From: Bacteroidota bacterium
GTDB lineage: Bacteria > Bacteroidota > Bacteroidia > Chitinophagales > Chitinophagaceae
Reading direction: 5' to 3'
Assembly (NCBI GenBank): GCA_018268075.1
Contig: JAFDXH010000087.1
Span: 1 to 40,007, forward strand
DNA length: 40,007 nucleotides
Positions 8,626 to 16,257 of this stretch are shown here, piece after piece. The notes beneath the pieces are model-generated. The model did no database searches. It was not told the origin of the DNA and saw nothing but the letters and a program-made list of their open reading frames with translations. A program made the position numbers and the translations under genes. The stretch's first letter is position 1, and each line of letters opens with the position of its first letter.

Positions 8626-9222
8626 ATGAAGCAATTACTATTAATATCTACCCTTGTTGCTTTTTCAATCTCAGCAAATGGCCAGCTTGACAAAAATTAT
8701 TGGCTTGTTGGTGGCACAGGTAGTTTTTTTTCTTATAACGATGACTTTACAACTACCGGGCAACCGACTGTGTCAGGAAAACTTACCGACATAAACCTTT
8801 CTGCTAATGTTGGTTATTTTTTCTTTGACAAATTTGCCGTAGGGGTAAGGCCAGGTATTAATTCTATAAGAAGCAGAGGCTTAAATTCAGCAGGTGCAGG
8901 CACAAAAAATGTTGCAATTTATTTTGGCCCTTTTGTTCGCTACTATTTTCTAAATACAGAAAAGCCATTTAATATCCTTTTTGACGGTACCTATCAGATA
9001 GGTTCACATTCCAATTTTGAAGGTAAAGGTGTTTTCAGGAACGCTTCAGTCATGGCTGGGCCTGAGTTGTTTTTTAATTCATCAGTCGGTATGGAGGTGT
9101 TGATTGGATATATGTATCAGAAAAAAAGCATTGATGACACTCAGTCTGGCTTTTATTTTAACAATATAAAGAAGGGGTTCAATATTTCTGCCGGTTTTCA
9201 AATTCACTTAACAAAAAACTAA
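8626..9222 (+). CDS. Outer-membrane beta-barrel protein, tandem copy 2
   Basis: The second paralogue, 198 residues, lies 29 nt after copy 1. The signal peptide (MKQLLLISTLVAFSISANGQ) is the most different of the three, but the mature part starts with the same LDKNYWLVGG. The barrel strands and the FNISAGFQIHL ending match the other copies. Variation is concentrated after residue 75 and mostly in predicted extracellular loops, such as the segment around GLNSAGAGTKNV. It is probably co-transcribed with its neighbours. Function is unknown. Confidence 0.8.
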   Translation: MKQLLLISTLVAFSISANGQLDKNYWLVGGTGSFFSYNDDFTTTGQPTVSGKLTDINLSANVGYFFFDKFAVGVRPGINSIRSRGLNSAGAGTKNVAIYFGPFVRYYFLNTEKPFNILFDGTYQIGSHSNFEGKGVFRNASVMAGPELFFNSSVGMEVLIGYMYQKKSIDDTQSGFYFNNIKKGFNISAGFQIHLTKN

Positions 9223-9232
9223 ATCAAAAATT

Positions 9233-9835
9233 ATGAAGTATTTCTTTTTATTCTCATTTATACTTGCCTTATCAATCTCTGCAAATGGTCAGCTTGACAA
9301 AAATTATTGGCTTGTTGGTGGCTCAGGGAGTTTTTATTCTTATAATGATGATTTTACAACAACAGGTCAGCCTACGGTATCAGGAAAACTTACCGACATA
9401 AACCTTTCTGCTAATGTTGGTTATTTTTTCTTTGACAAATTTGCCGCAGGAGTTCGGCCGGGATTTTATTCAATAAAGACCAGAATTCCTTATACCCAAG
9501 GTGGAGCTCAAACTCATGGAACAATCATTTATGTAGGCCCGTTTATCCGCTATTATTTATTGAACAAAGAAAAGCAATTTAATATCTTAGTTGATGGAGC
9601 TTATCAATTTGGGTCACACCTTCAGGGTATCTCCGATCGAGATAAAGGTGTAATACGCAATGCCTCAATTATGACAGGGCCAGTACTATTCTTTAACAAT
9701 TCAGTCGGTATAGAACTGTTAGTTGGCTATTTATATCAAAAGAAAACCCTTGACAATCCGCAGTCGGGTTTTAGTAGTGAAAAAAAAGGATTTAATATAT
9801 CCATTGGTTTTCAAATTCATTTAATAAAAAACTAA
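9233..9835 (+). CDS. Outer-membrane beta-barrel protein, tandem copy 3
   Basis: The third paralogue, 200 residues, begins 10 nt after copy 2. Its 5' region is close to copy 1 at DNA level for about 220 nt (only around ten differences by eye) and then diverges sharply, while the GACATAAACC stretch near 9407 agrees with copy 2 instead of copy 1. This patchwork suggests exchange between copies. The loops around IPYTQGGAQTHG and LQGISDRDKG are unique to it. Signal peptide and barrel pattern are as in copy 1. Confidence 0.8.
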   Translation: MKYFFLFSFILALSISANGQLDKNYWLVGGSGSFYSYNDDFTTTGQPTVSGKLTDINLSANVGYFFFDKFAAGVRPGFYSIKTRIPYTQGGAQTHGTIIYVGPFIRYYLLNKEKQFNILVDGAYQFGSHLQGISDRDKGVIRNASIMTGPVLFFNNSVGIELLVGYLYQKKTLDNPQSGFSSEKKGFNISIGFQIHLIKN

Positions 9836-9846
9836 AATAAAAAACT

Positions 9847-11187
9847 ATGAAGAAATTATTATTTGCAATTGTACTTCTGTCATTCAGTGTACTCACAATG
9901 GCGCAGAGTATTTCTCTTGGTACTGATAATGAATATTGCCCAAATACAGAATACGAGTTTACAGTAAATTTGCCTGGGTCTTACTCGTCAATATCTGCCA
10001 CTCAATTTCTAATAACTCAACAGCCTTATGCTTTCAACCAATCACAAACAAGCTTTAAATTTAAGGGGAAGTTCAATGATGTTAATATTAAACAAATAAT
10101 TACAGTTAGGTATAATAATTCCAATAATACATACCCTTTCGAATACAAAAGAGTAAAATCACTTTTCTATTCGAATGATTATAGCTGTGGGCAAATACAA
10201 CCAAAATTTACAAGTAATAATGCCCCGGCTACCAGCTTTACAGCCCCTTTATGCCAGGTATCAAATTTTAATATCACTTTCAATAAAATAAAATGGCATA
10301 CTGCATTTGAAAATCCCGTTTATTGTTTTGGCTCTATTTCTGATTATGAATATCTGCTGCCTGTCAATTGGAAACTTGGCAATAATACATCAAATGGTAG
10401 TACATGGCTACAGGGAACAAACACTGCCACCATCACATCCGATTTATCAACAGGAAACGGCTCCACCATTTTAATAAGACCCAAAAATACCTGTACCACA
10501 CCATCGGCAAATACTCAGCCGCAAGTGCCAATATTTATCAACAGGCCTCCCAGCTTTGCAGTAAGCCCGGCAACAGCTGCCATTATGTGTGGCTCCACTA
10601 CACCGATAACATTTACAATTAACAATGTATCTGGTGCAACCGGTATAACAAACCACACATGGAATTTAGGCACTACGCCAAATGGATGGTTATTGTCAAA
10701 CGGTAGCCCTGCGCCTTCTATCTATTCTACGGGTACTGCTAATACCTTAGTACTTACCCCTGCTTGTGGGGCATCTCCAGGAAATGTGGGCGCAAGTGTA
10801 ACCGCTAATGGAATAAATTGTATTGCCGCTTCAAGTAATGTTTCTGTAACCCAACCTACTTTATCAATTTCTGGCAATTCTAACTTCTGCGCCAATGCTA
10901 CTTACTTTATTAATAATCTACCCTGTAATACCTCAAATGTTATATGGGAAATAATGCCTTCCACCGCAGCTACTCTAAATGTGAGCAATAATCAAGTAAC
11001 TATATCGCCTGCCGGCAACTATGGCACTGTAATGCTAAAAGCTAAAATAAACAGCCCTTGTTTTAATGGAGTTGTGCAAGTACAAAAGCAAAATATTTCG
11101 ATAAGCCAGCTACCAAATGATATATATACGCTCCGCATTTTTGATGGCGCAATGTGGCATTCCAATAAAATAATAATTAAACATTAA
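9847..11187 (+). CDS. Secreted Ig/PKD-like repeat protein with type IX secretion-like tail
   Basis: A 446-residue exported protein with a signal peptide (residues 1-19, ending TMAQ). The mature part is rich in Ser, Thr and Asn and seems built of immunoglobulin/PKD-like units of about 85-90 residues, with recurring phrases such as PTLSISGNSNFCANATY and CGSTTPITFTINNVSGAT that are common in Bacteroidota surface proteins. The C-terminus (LPNDIYTLRIFDG ... KIIIKH) has the last strands of a type A sorting domain for type IX secretion, but the preceding NPxxD-type part is not evident. It starts 11 nt after the third barrel gene and may be exported or displayed together with it. Confidence 0.72.
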   Translation: MKKLLFAIVLLSFSVLTMAQSISLGTDNEYCPNTEYEFTVNLPGSYSSISATQFLITQQPYAFNQSQTSFKFKGKFNDVNIKQIITVRYNNSNNTYPFEYKRVKSLFYSNDYSCGQIQPKFTSNNAPATSFTAPLCQVSNFNITFNKIKWHTAFENPVYCFGSISDYEYLLPVNWKLGNNTSNGSTWLQGTNTATITSDLSTGNGSTILIRPKNTCTTPSANTQPQVPIFINRPPSFAVSPATAAIMCGSTTPITFTINNVSGATGITNHTWNLGTTPNGWLLSNGSPAPSIYSTGTANTLVLTPACGASPGNVGASVTANGINCIAASSNVSVTQPTLSISGNSNFCANATYFINNLPCNTSNVIWEIMPSTAATLNVSNNQVTISPAGNYGTVMLKAKINSPCFNGVVQVQKQNISISQLPNDIYTLRIFDGAMWHSNKIIIKH

Positions 11188-11403
11188 AAAGCTAAAAAAT
11201 ATTAGAAAGTAGAAATTAAACTGGTGTTTTTTACTAAATTGAAAGAAGGATATGCTTAGAACACATGTATTTCCAAAAATATGAATTAGCGGCGTAATTA
11301 AACACTTTTGTTACTATCAATAAACGTACAGTCATTCTGCTTATGGTTTTTAAATTCGAAGTCTTTATCAATAAGTTGAACAAATAAAAAAACAATTTTA
11401 ATT

Positions 11404-11865
11404 ATGAAAATATCATCACAAGAGGAATATGGATTAAGAATATTGCTACGCATAGCACGATGCCGGGCGGCGGAGAGCATGAGCATTCAGGTGCTAAGTG
11501 TACAAGAAAATATTTCTCAGGCTTATGCTGCCAAGCTCACCAGAATATTAAGGAAGGCCGGCTATATTAATAGTACCCCCGGCAATATAGGCGGCTACAT
11601 GCTCGCCAAACCTGCATCAGAAATCAATATCAATGATGTCTTAAAATCTCTTGGCGGCGAACTGTTTAATCAATCATTTTGCGAAAGCTATACATCCGGT
11701 TCAAAGCTATGTACCAATTCGGTAGATTGCTCTATCAGATCGCTGTGGACGATGATACAATTCACGGTAGATCAGCTTTTAAACAAATTGACCTTACAAG
11801 ATCTTACAGGTACTGAGGAAGAGTCTTCACAATTATTGGAGAAAATATTGAGCCATCAGGATTAA
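11404..11865 (+). CDS. Rrf2-family transcriptional regulator, IscR-like
   Basis: A 153-residue Rrf2-family winged-helix regulator. Residues 1-70 form the DNA-binding part: the start MKISSQEEYGLRILL, the recognition-helix segment ISQAYAAKLTRILRKAGY and the wing NIGGYMLAKP are typical. Three cysteines, Cys93, Cys103 and Cys109, occupy the place where IscR and related proteins bind a [2Fe-2S] cluster, and are followed by the usual SIRSLW. The spacing C-x9-C-x5-C differs from the C-x5-C-x5-C of E. coli IscR. It may sense Fe-S status or oxidative stress. In many Bacteroidota such a gene accompanies suf, so the palindrome before sufB is a possible target. The 216-nt upstream gap shows no copy of that palindrome. 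Confidence 0.88.
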   Translation: MKISSQEEYGLRILLRIARCRAAESMSIQVLSVQENISQAYAAKLTRILRKAGYINSTPGNIGGYMLAKPASEININDVLKSLGGELFNQSFCESYTSGSKLCTNSVDCSIRSLWTMIQFTVDQLLNKLTLQDLTGTEEESSQLLEKILSHQD

Positions 11866-11882
11866 CCCGATACAATTACATT

Positions 11883-12251
11883 TTATTCGATCAACCGCAG
11901 CCGTTGCACTACAAAATAACCGGCAATAATCAATAGCAAAATAATCAGGATTACTATAAAAATCCAATTCATTTCCTTTACACTTTTTTGACTTAGTCTT
12001 TGCGGCCTTTTATGTAATTGTCTTTTAAATTGTTTGTTCAGTTTGTGAGCAATTAATTCAGGATCATTGCGCTCATTTATTCTTTCGAGCCCCTCTACTG
12101 CATCATTAATCATTTCTGAGTCCAACATGAGTTTTTCAAATTCATGCAATTCATCTCCTGAAAGTTTACCATTAATATAATCCAGCATCCTCTGGTCGGG
12201 GATTCCGCTAAGTGCTGATTTATTTTTTAATGGTTTATTACTCAGGTTCAT
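11883..12251 (-). CDS. Small single-pass membrane protein, putative anti-sigma factor
   Basis: A 122-residue protein with a cytoplasmic N-terminal part and one transmembrane helix near the C-terminus (about residues 95-115, IFIVILIILLLIIAGYFVV). The segment QRMLDYINGKLSGDELHEFEKLM (with the following SEMINDAVEGLERI) resembles the N-terminal part found in Bacteroidota anti-sigma and related membrane proteins, where it is followed by a membrane anchor. It starts 10 nt after the ECF sigma gene, so it probably holds or modulates that sigma at the membrane. There is no zinc-binding HxxxCxxC motif. The role is inferred mainly from context. Confidence 0.65.
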   Translation of the reverse strand: MNLSNKPLKNKSALSGIPDQRMLDYINGKLSGDELHEFEKLMLDSEMINDAVEGLERINERNDPELIAHKLNKQFKRQLHKRPQRLSQKSVKEMNWIFIVILIILLLIIAGYFVVQRLRLIE

Positions 12252-12261
12252 ACTATAAATT

Positions 12262-12840
12262 TCACAAATTATTCTTTTTATTGCTTTTCAATTTTTCTTC
12301 TATCAGCAATTTAAGGTTTCGCTTTCCATTTTGAAGAAAGCTTTTTACCTGTAGCAAGGAAAACCCTGTCATTGCGGCAACTTCATGGTAAGATTTCTTT
12401 TCTAGGTAAAACAAGGCAATACATTTTTGCTGCTCATCTTTAAGTAAACTCAACGAATCTTCAAGTGTACTCAGCAGAAAATCATTTTGCCAATGTTCTT
12501 CTACTGTTGTTTCAGTTTGAGCCTTAGCATAGAGTTCATCTTTTAATTCTATCGTGCCCCCTTTATTCTTTCTCAATCTCATCAGGCATTCATTCTTAGC
12601 CATCATATAGATCCAACTTTTAAAATAATCTACTTCATATTTCTTCAATTCATTCATAGCCTTTAAAAATATCTGCTGTACAATATCTTTAGCCTCTTCT
12701 TCGTGCTTAAGTATTTTCATACTCACACCGAGCAGCATTAGGGTATAGCGAGGGAATAGGATACCGAGCCATTTGTTATCATGGCTTTTGTAAAAATTTT
12801 GTAATAGTTCCTGATCACTTATATGGTCAAAATTTTTCAG
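12262..12840 (-). CDS. ECF-type RNA polymerase sigma factor (no canonical start codon)
   Basis: A sigma-70 family ECF factor that directs RNA polymerase to its own promoter set. Region 2 is seen in EEEAKDIVQQIFLKAM and YFKSWIYMMAKNECLMRLRK, and region 4 in LLKDEQQKCIALFYLEKKSYHEVAAMTGFSLLQVKSFLQNGKRNL. The first ATG (12738) would give 158 residues and remove the front of region 2. The frame upstream of it, up to the stop at 12856-12858, still encodes family-like sequence (ISDQELLQNFYKS and WLGILFPRYT), but contains no ATG, GTG or TTG. A CTG at 12838-12840 is the nearest plausible start and is used here; ATA, an error in the sequence, or a shortened protein are alternatives. Confidence 0.82.
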   Translation of the reverse strand: MKNFDHISDQELLQNFYKSHDNKWLGILFPRYTLMLLGVSMKILKHEEEAKDIVQQIFLKAMNELKKYEVDYFKSWIYMMAKNECLMRLRKNKGGTIELKDELYAKAQTETTVEEHWQNDFLLSTLEDSLSLLKDEQQKCIALFYLEKKSYHEVAAMTGFSLLQVKSFLQNGKRNLKLLIEEKLKSNKKNNL

Positions 12841-12926
12841 GGCAGTTTTTGTTTTTTATCTTACTCAATATGATGTAAACTTAAATAATTTCCATAAGTT
12901 GCAATTGCAAAAAAGTAAAGAATACA

Positions 12927-13697
12927 ATGCAATATATGGTTTGTTGTGTGCCTGTTTGCCCAATGAGGAAAACAGATGCGCATCGTGCAGAAATGGTTTC
13001 TCAATTATTATTTGGTGAAAAATGTACACTACTGGAGTCGGGCGAAAAGGGTTGGCTTCATGTACAGGGAAAATATGATGAATACACCGGATGGGTACAG
13101 GATTCGCATGTAACCCTCATCGAAGAAAACCAATACAACCACCCCGACAAAGAACTCGTATGCGATTGGGTAAATGAAATTAATTATAACGGGTACAATA
13201 TGATGGTGCCCTATGGCAGCTCACTCAGTGCATTTCAAAATGGTAAAGCATTCTGGCGAAAAAACACCGTTCATTTTAAAGGAAATAAATGGAAACCCGG
13301 TGAGTCAGAAATAAATGCCAAAATCATTAAACAAATAAGTTATAAGTTTTTAAATACATCTTATCTATGGGGTGGAAAATCAATTTTTGGTATTGATTGC
13401 AGTGGATTTGCTCAAATGGTTTATAAATTCTTAAATATCCCTATACCCCGCGATGCATACCAACAGGCAGATAAAGGAACTCCTATTAATTTTCTGGCCG
13501 AAGCAAAATGCGGCGACCTTGCCTTTTTTGATAATGATGAAGGGCGAATTATTCATGTGGGTATCTTATTAAATGAACATGAAATAATCCATTCATCCGG
13601 CAAAGTAAGAATTGATAAAATAGATGTAGAGGGCATCCTTAACCTTGAAACCAAACAACGCACCCACAAATTAAGAATTATTAAAAGGTACTTTTAA
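12927..13697 (+). CDS. NlpC/P60 family peptidase with SH3-like N-terminus
   Basis: A 256-residue C40-family cysteine peptidase, probably a gamma-D-glutamyl-diaminoacid endopeptidase acting on cell-wall peptides. Residues about 1-65 resemble a bacterial SH3 domain (GEKCTLLESGEKGWLHVQ), a second SH3-like part follows, and the catalytic domain covers about 130-256. The catalytic Cys158 is in GIDCSGF, His210 in IIHVGIL, and His222 in IIHSSG is the polar third residue. No signal peptide is visible, so it may act on imported muropeptides in the cytoplasm, as YkfC-type enzymes do. It is divergent from the sigma factor gene; the 186-nt gap shows no clear promoter. Confidence 0.88.
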   Translation: MQYMVCCVPVCPMRKTDAHRAEMVSQLLFGEKCTLLESGEKGWLHVQGKYDEYTGWVQDSHVTLIEENQYNHPDKELVCDWVNEINYNGYNMMVPYGSSLSAFQNGKAFWRKNTVHFKGNKWKPGESEINAKIIKQISYKFLNTSYLWGGKSIFGIDCSGFAQMVYKFLNIPIPRDAYQQADKGTPINFLAEAKCGDLAFFDNDEGRIIHVGILLNEHEIIHSSGKVRIDKIDVEGILNLETKQRTHKLRIIKRYF

Positions 13698-13751
13698 TCA
13701 TTTTCATTGCAATAGTTTATTAAAAATTTGTGGCTTTTAATTGCCCAACAT

Positions 13752-14384
13752 CTATTTTGAAGTATTTGTATCCACGTTTTCATAAGGGATTATTTCATAA
13801 CCAATAGCAATACCCATACTCCATTTCTCATCCTTATTCTTATATTTTCTCCCTATGGAAAGGGTTAACTGCGGGAAACTTGATGGCTTATCATAATAGT
13901 TATACATTATCCCTGTATTGCCGTTTCTACTATAGTTTCGCTCATACTTAATAGGGAAATAATGAGCTACCTGCCTTTTGAGAAATTTATACTCCTTCCT
14001 GATTCTTTTCTTACTTTCTTCAGTACTATCAAATTTATATTGCATAAATGCTGACAGCACAATTTTGTCCTTTTCCATCAATTTATTGTAATTGCTTGCT
14101 ACAACAACCATATAAGTAGATGAACCCGGTATCGGCGATATAAAATTCTTATTCCGTACTCTCATATAGAAAAACATAGAATCATTAGGAAATACATTGT
14201 AAACACTGCTGTCAACAATAAAGTTTGTATCCGCTCTTATTTCACTAACCCAATTTTCAAAGTTTTTATCCTCCGGAAGTGTATAAAAGTATTTGTCAAC
14301 AACTTGGTGAAAATCGGGCGCCTTTTGCCCATAGCTGAATAAGGAACATGTCATTATAAAAATGACAGGTATAATTTTTTTCAT
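13752..14384 (-). CDS. Secreted protein of unknown function
   Basis: A 210-residue protein not recognised as a known family. It starts with a signal peptide (MKKIIPVIFIMTCSLFSYGQ) and is probably periplasmic. The mature part is charged, with many Lys, Tyr and Asn residues and no cysteine, and contains strand-like segments such as IPGSSTYMVVVASNYN. It starts 23 nt after the pyrophosphatase gene, so it is probably the last gene of that operon. No catalytic motif is visible. Confidence 0.7.
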   Translation of the reverse strand: MKKIIPVIFIMTCSLFSYGQKAPDFHQVVDKYFYTLPEDKNFENWVSEIRADTNFIVDSSVYNVFPNDSMFFYMRVRNKNFISPIPGSSTYMVVVASNYNKLMEKDKIVLSAFMQYKFDSTEESKKRIRKEYKFLKRQVAHYFPIKYERNYSRNGNTGIMYNYYDKPSSFPQLTLSIGRKYKNKDEKWSMGIAIGYEIIPYENVDTNTSK

Positions 14385-14407
14385 AAGGTAGCAGTATTTT
14401 GAATAAT

Positions 14408-14947
14408 TTATTTGGCAAAAGTTGTCTTGTAAAACTCAATAGATTCATTAATAATCGTATAAGCTTCTTCCTTTTCCTGAAAGTCATTTATTTTCACTTC
14501 TTTATTTTCTAGAACTTTGTATTGTTCAAAATAATTTTTGAGCACCGCAAAAAAATGAGCAGGAACCTCGCTTAGAGAATGAATATAATTTACACCAGGG
14601 TCTTTCACTGCTACGGCAATGATTTTGTCATCAATAAGGCCAGTATCTATCATCTGCATATTTCCAATCACGAGTGCTTCTACCAAACACAAAGGCTGTA
14701 CCGGTTCTGAGCACATCACTAAAATATCAAGTGGGTCGCCATCTTTACCTAATGTTTGCGGAATAAAGCCATAATTCACTGGGTAATGAAATGAAGAATA
14801 AATTACCCGGTCAAGGCGCAACAGACCTGACTTTTTATCTATCTCATATTTTGATCTGGACCCCTGCGGTATCTCAATCAAAGCATTTACAATTTTAGGC
14901 GCCTCTTCGCCAAACTCTGCGCCATGCCATGGATGTAAGGTGAACAT
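14408..14947 (-). CDS. ppa: Family I inorganic pyrophosphatase
   Basis: A cytoplasmic family I pyrophosphatase of 179 residues (from ATG 14947) that splits PPi into two phosphates and so drives biosynthetic reactions forward. The family signature DGDPLD, with metal-binding aspartates, is at residues 69-74 from this start. IPQGSRSKYEID and HYPVNYGFIPQTL supply further active-site residues, and DDKIIAVAVKDP is also typical. An ATG at 14980 would add 11 residues (MPTGNFLNIKN); the start at 14947 is preferred because the protein then begins as relatives do and an AT-rich leader precedes it. It lies downstream of the DUF190 and crcB genes, which makes sense because fluoride inhibits this enzyme. 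Confidence 0.94.
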   Translation of the reverse strand: MFTLHPWHGAEFGEEAPKIVNALIEIPQGSRSKYEIDKKSGLLRLDRVIYSSFHYPVNYGFIPQTLGKDGDPLDILVMCSEPVQPLCLVEALVIGNMQMIDTGLIDDKIIAVAVKDPGVNYIHSLSEVPAHFFAVLKNYFEQYKVLENKEVKINDFQEKEEAYTIINESIEFYKTTFAK

Positions 14948-14993
14948 GTTTTTAATATTTAAAAAATTACCAGTCGGCATTACCTATACCTTT

Positions 14994-15341
14994 CTAAGAT
15001 TTTGCTGTAAATTTTCGCACCTCAATTTCCTCTAATGTAACCATACCACCACATGCGGCCTTTTCAATCATATCGCCCAAAGCGGGTAAAAAAGCATCAA
15101 TGATTTCTTTATTATCCCCTATTTCTATCACTACAGGTATATTCGTTGCTATGTCAAATAATTTTGTTGAATGTATTTTTTTTCTTTGCCCATAGCCCAT
15201 TATACCATGCAGTACTGTAGCACCTGCCAGCCCTGATTTGTTTGCTTTAAAAACAATCTGCTCAAACAATAAATCATTATTTAGTTTATCGGCTTCGCCA
15301 ATAAATACTCGTAATAAGAAAGTGTTTTGTGAATTTTCCAT
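14994..15341 (-). CDS. DUF190 family protein
   Basis: A 115-residue DUF190 protein. The family is small, cytoplasmic and PII-like in fold, and is commonly found beside crcB, but its biochemical role is not established. Typical features are the start with LLRVFIGEADKLNN, the middle GLAGATVLHGIMGYG and the late KAACGGMVTLEEIEV. Its ATG shares one base with the crcB stop codon (TAATG), implying translational coupling with the fluoride channel. A regulatory or accessory part in fluoride export is a reasonable guess. Confidence 0.88.
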   Translation of the reverse strand: MENSQNTFLLRVFIGEADKLNNDLLFEQIVFKANKSGLAGATVLHGIMGYGQRKKIHSTKLFDIATNIPVVIEIGDNKEIIDAFLPALGDMIEKAACGGMVTLEEIEVRKFTAKS

Positions 15342-15712
15342 TAGAATAATTTTACCAGGTAAATTCCGGCAAATGTTGCAGCAACCCCCAATAGAATACT
15401 GCCGGCCACATAGGTGAATGCATAGGTAAACTGCCCGTCAGTAATCATACTCACTGTTTCATTGCTGAAGGATGAAAAAGTAGTAAAGCCCCCCATAAAA
15501 CCGGTGGCCAAAAACAAGCGCCACTCAATGTGCATACTTCCTTTATCGCTCAGCGCATATATAATACCTATAAGAAAACAACCTAAGATATTAACCACAA
15601 AAGTACCATAGGGGAAAGAACTCATCCATTTATTCTGCACAAAAGTAGTCAACAAAAAACGACTAATACCCCCTAAGAAACTACCAATGCCAATCAATAG
15701 AATAATTCTCAT
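15341..15712 (-). CDS. crcB: Fluoride channel CrcB/Fluc
   Basis: A 123-residue four-helix membrane protein of the Fluc family, which as an antiparallel dimer lets fluoride leave the cell. Motifs seen are GGISRFLL in helix 1, the pore Asn41 in NILGCFLIG, and GGFTTFSSFSNE at about residues 74-85, which holds the conserved phenylalanines (Phe79, Phe82) and polar track of the fluoride path. It overlaps the DUF190 gene by one base and is preceded by a lipoprotein gene 20 nt upstream. I saw no fluoride riboswitch-like sequence ahead of it or ahead of the operon. Confidence 0.94.
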   Translation of the reverse strand: MRIILLIGIGSFLGGISRFLLTTFVQNKWMSSFPYGTFVVNILGCFLIGIIYALSDKGSMHIEWRLFLATGFMGGFTTFSSFSNETVSMITDGQFTYAFTYVAGSILLGVAATFAGIYLVKLF

Positions 15713-15732
15713 AAATAATTATTTCAACAGGT

Positions 15733-16137
15733 TCATGGTCTTTTTAGAAAAGTATATTTAAAATCTACCAACCAATCATTATTCTTCTTCACCATTTTTA
15801 GCCTTGTAGGCTCATTTTTGTATGTATTGGAATAAGTGACTATTACTACAGAATCTGATTCATTATGGGTAGAATCTATAATGATATTTGCATCACGGTA
15901 ATTTTCTCTCTCTAATGGTGTGAGCCGGCTATTTACATCCTTAAAAATATTGAGATATTCTTTATTTGTACTATCCGTCAATAAATAATTTTGAGCTTTT
16001 ACATAGTCCCCTTTAAGTGACGACTCTATAAAACCTCTTGCTGAAGCCAAAGGGTCAGACCGGTCTATATTCTCATTATTCTTACATGCAGAAACTATCA
16101 TAAAAGAAGAAAGTACCAATATCCAATATTTTTTCAT
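15733..16137 (-). CDS. Putative lipoprotein, DUF4878-like
   Basis: A 134-residue probable lipoprotein. The N-terminal signal (MKKYWILVLSSFMIVSAC) ends in a lipobox-like VSAC. The rest resembles the DUF4878 group of NTF2-like small periplasmic proteins: the ASARGFIESSLKGDYVKAQNYLL segment, the VTYSNTYKN strand and the closing RLKMVKKNNDWLVDFKY are characteristic. It is the first gene of the presumed lipoprotein-crcB-DUF190-ppa operon. The 120-nt gap upstream contains TACCTTCG on the minus strand (near 16162), one base off the -7 consensus. Its function is unknown. Confidence 0.72.
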   Translation of the reverse strand: MKKYWILVLSSFMIVSACKNNENIDRSDPLASARGFIESSLKGDYVKAQNYLLTDSTNKEYLNIFKDVNSRLTPLERENYRDANIIIDSTHNESDSVVIVTYSNTYKNEPTRLKMVKKNNDWLVDFKYTFLKRP

Positions 16138-16257
16138 AGCACGAAAATTATTCGACGAAGGTAAATGTTTCCTTTAGGCTAAAAAAAAATCAAAACAATG
16201 GCAAATCAATTTTCATCAAGTACCTTAAGAAAACTAAAAGACTAAACTGACAATTTT

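Noticed and set aside
10404-10622. 72-codon frame inside the secreted repeat protein gene
   Set aside because: It is a shadow of the main frame with no family-like sequence.
16138-16257. Fluoride riboswitch before the crcB operon
   Set aside because: I looked for the GG-rich pseudoknot pattern on the minus strand before the lipoprotein and crcB genes and saw none.
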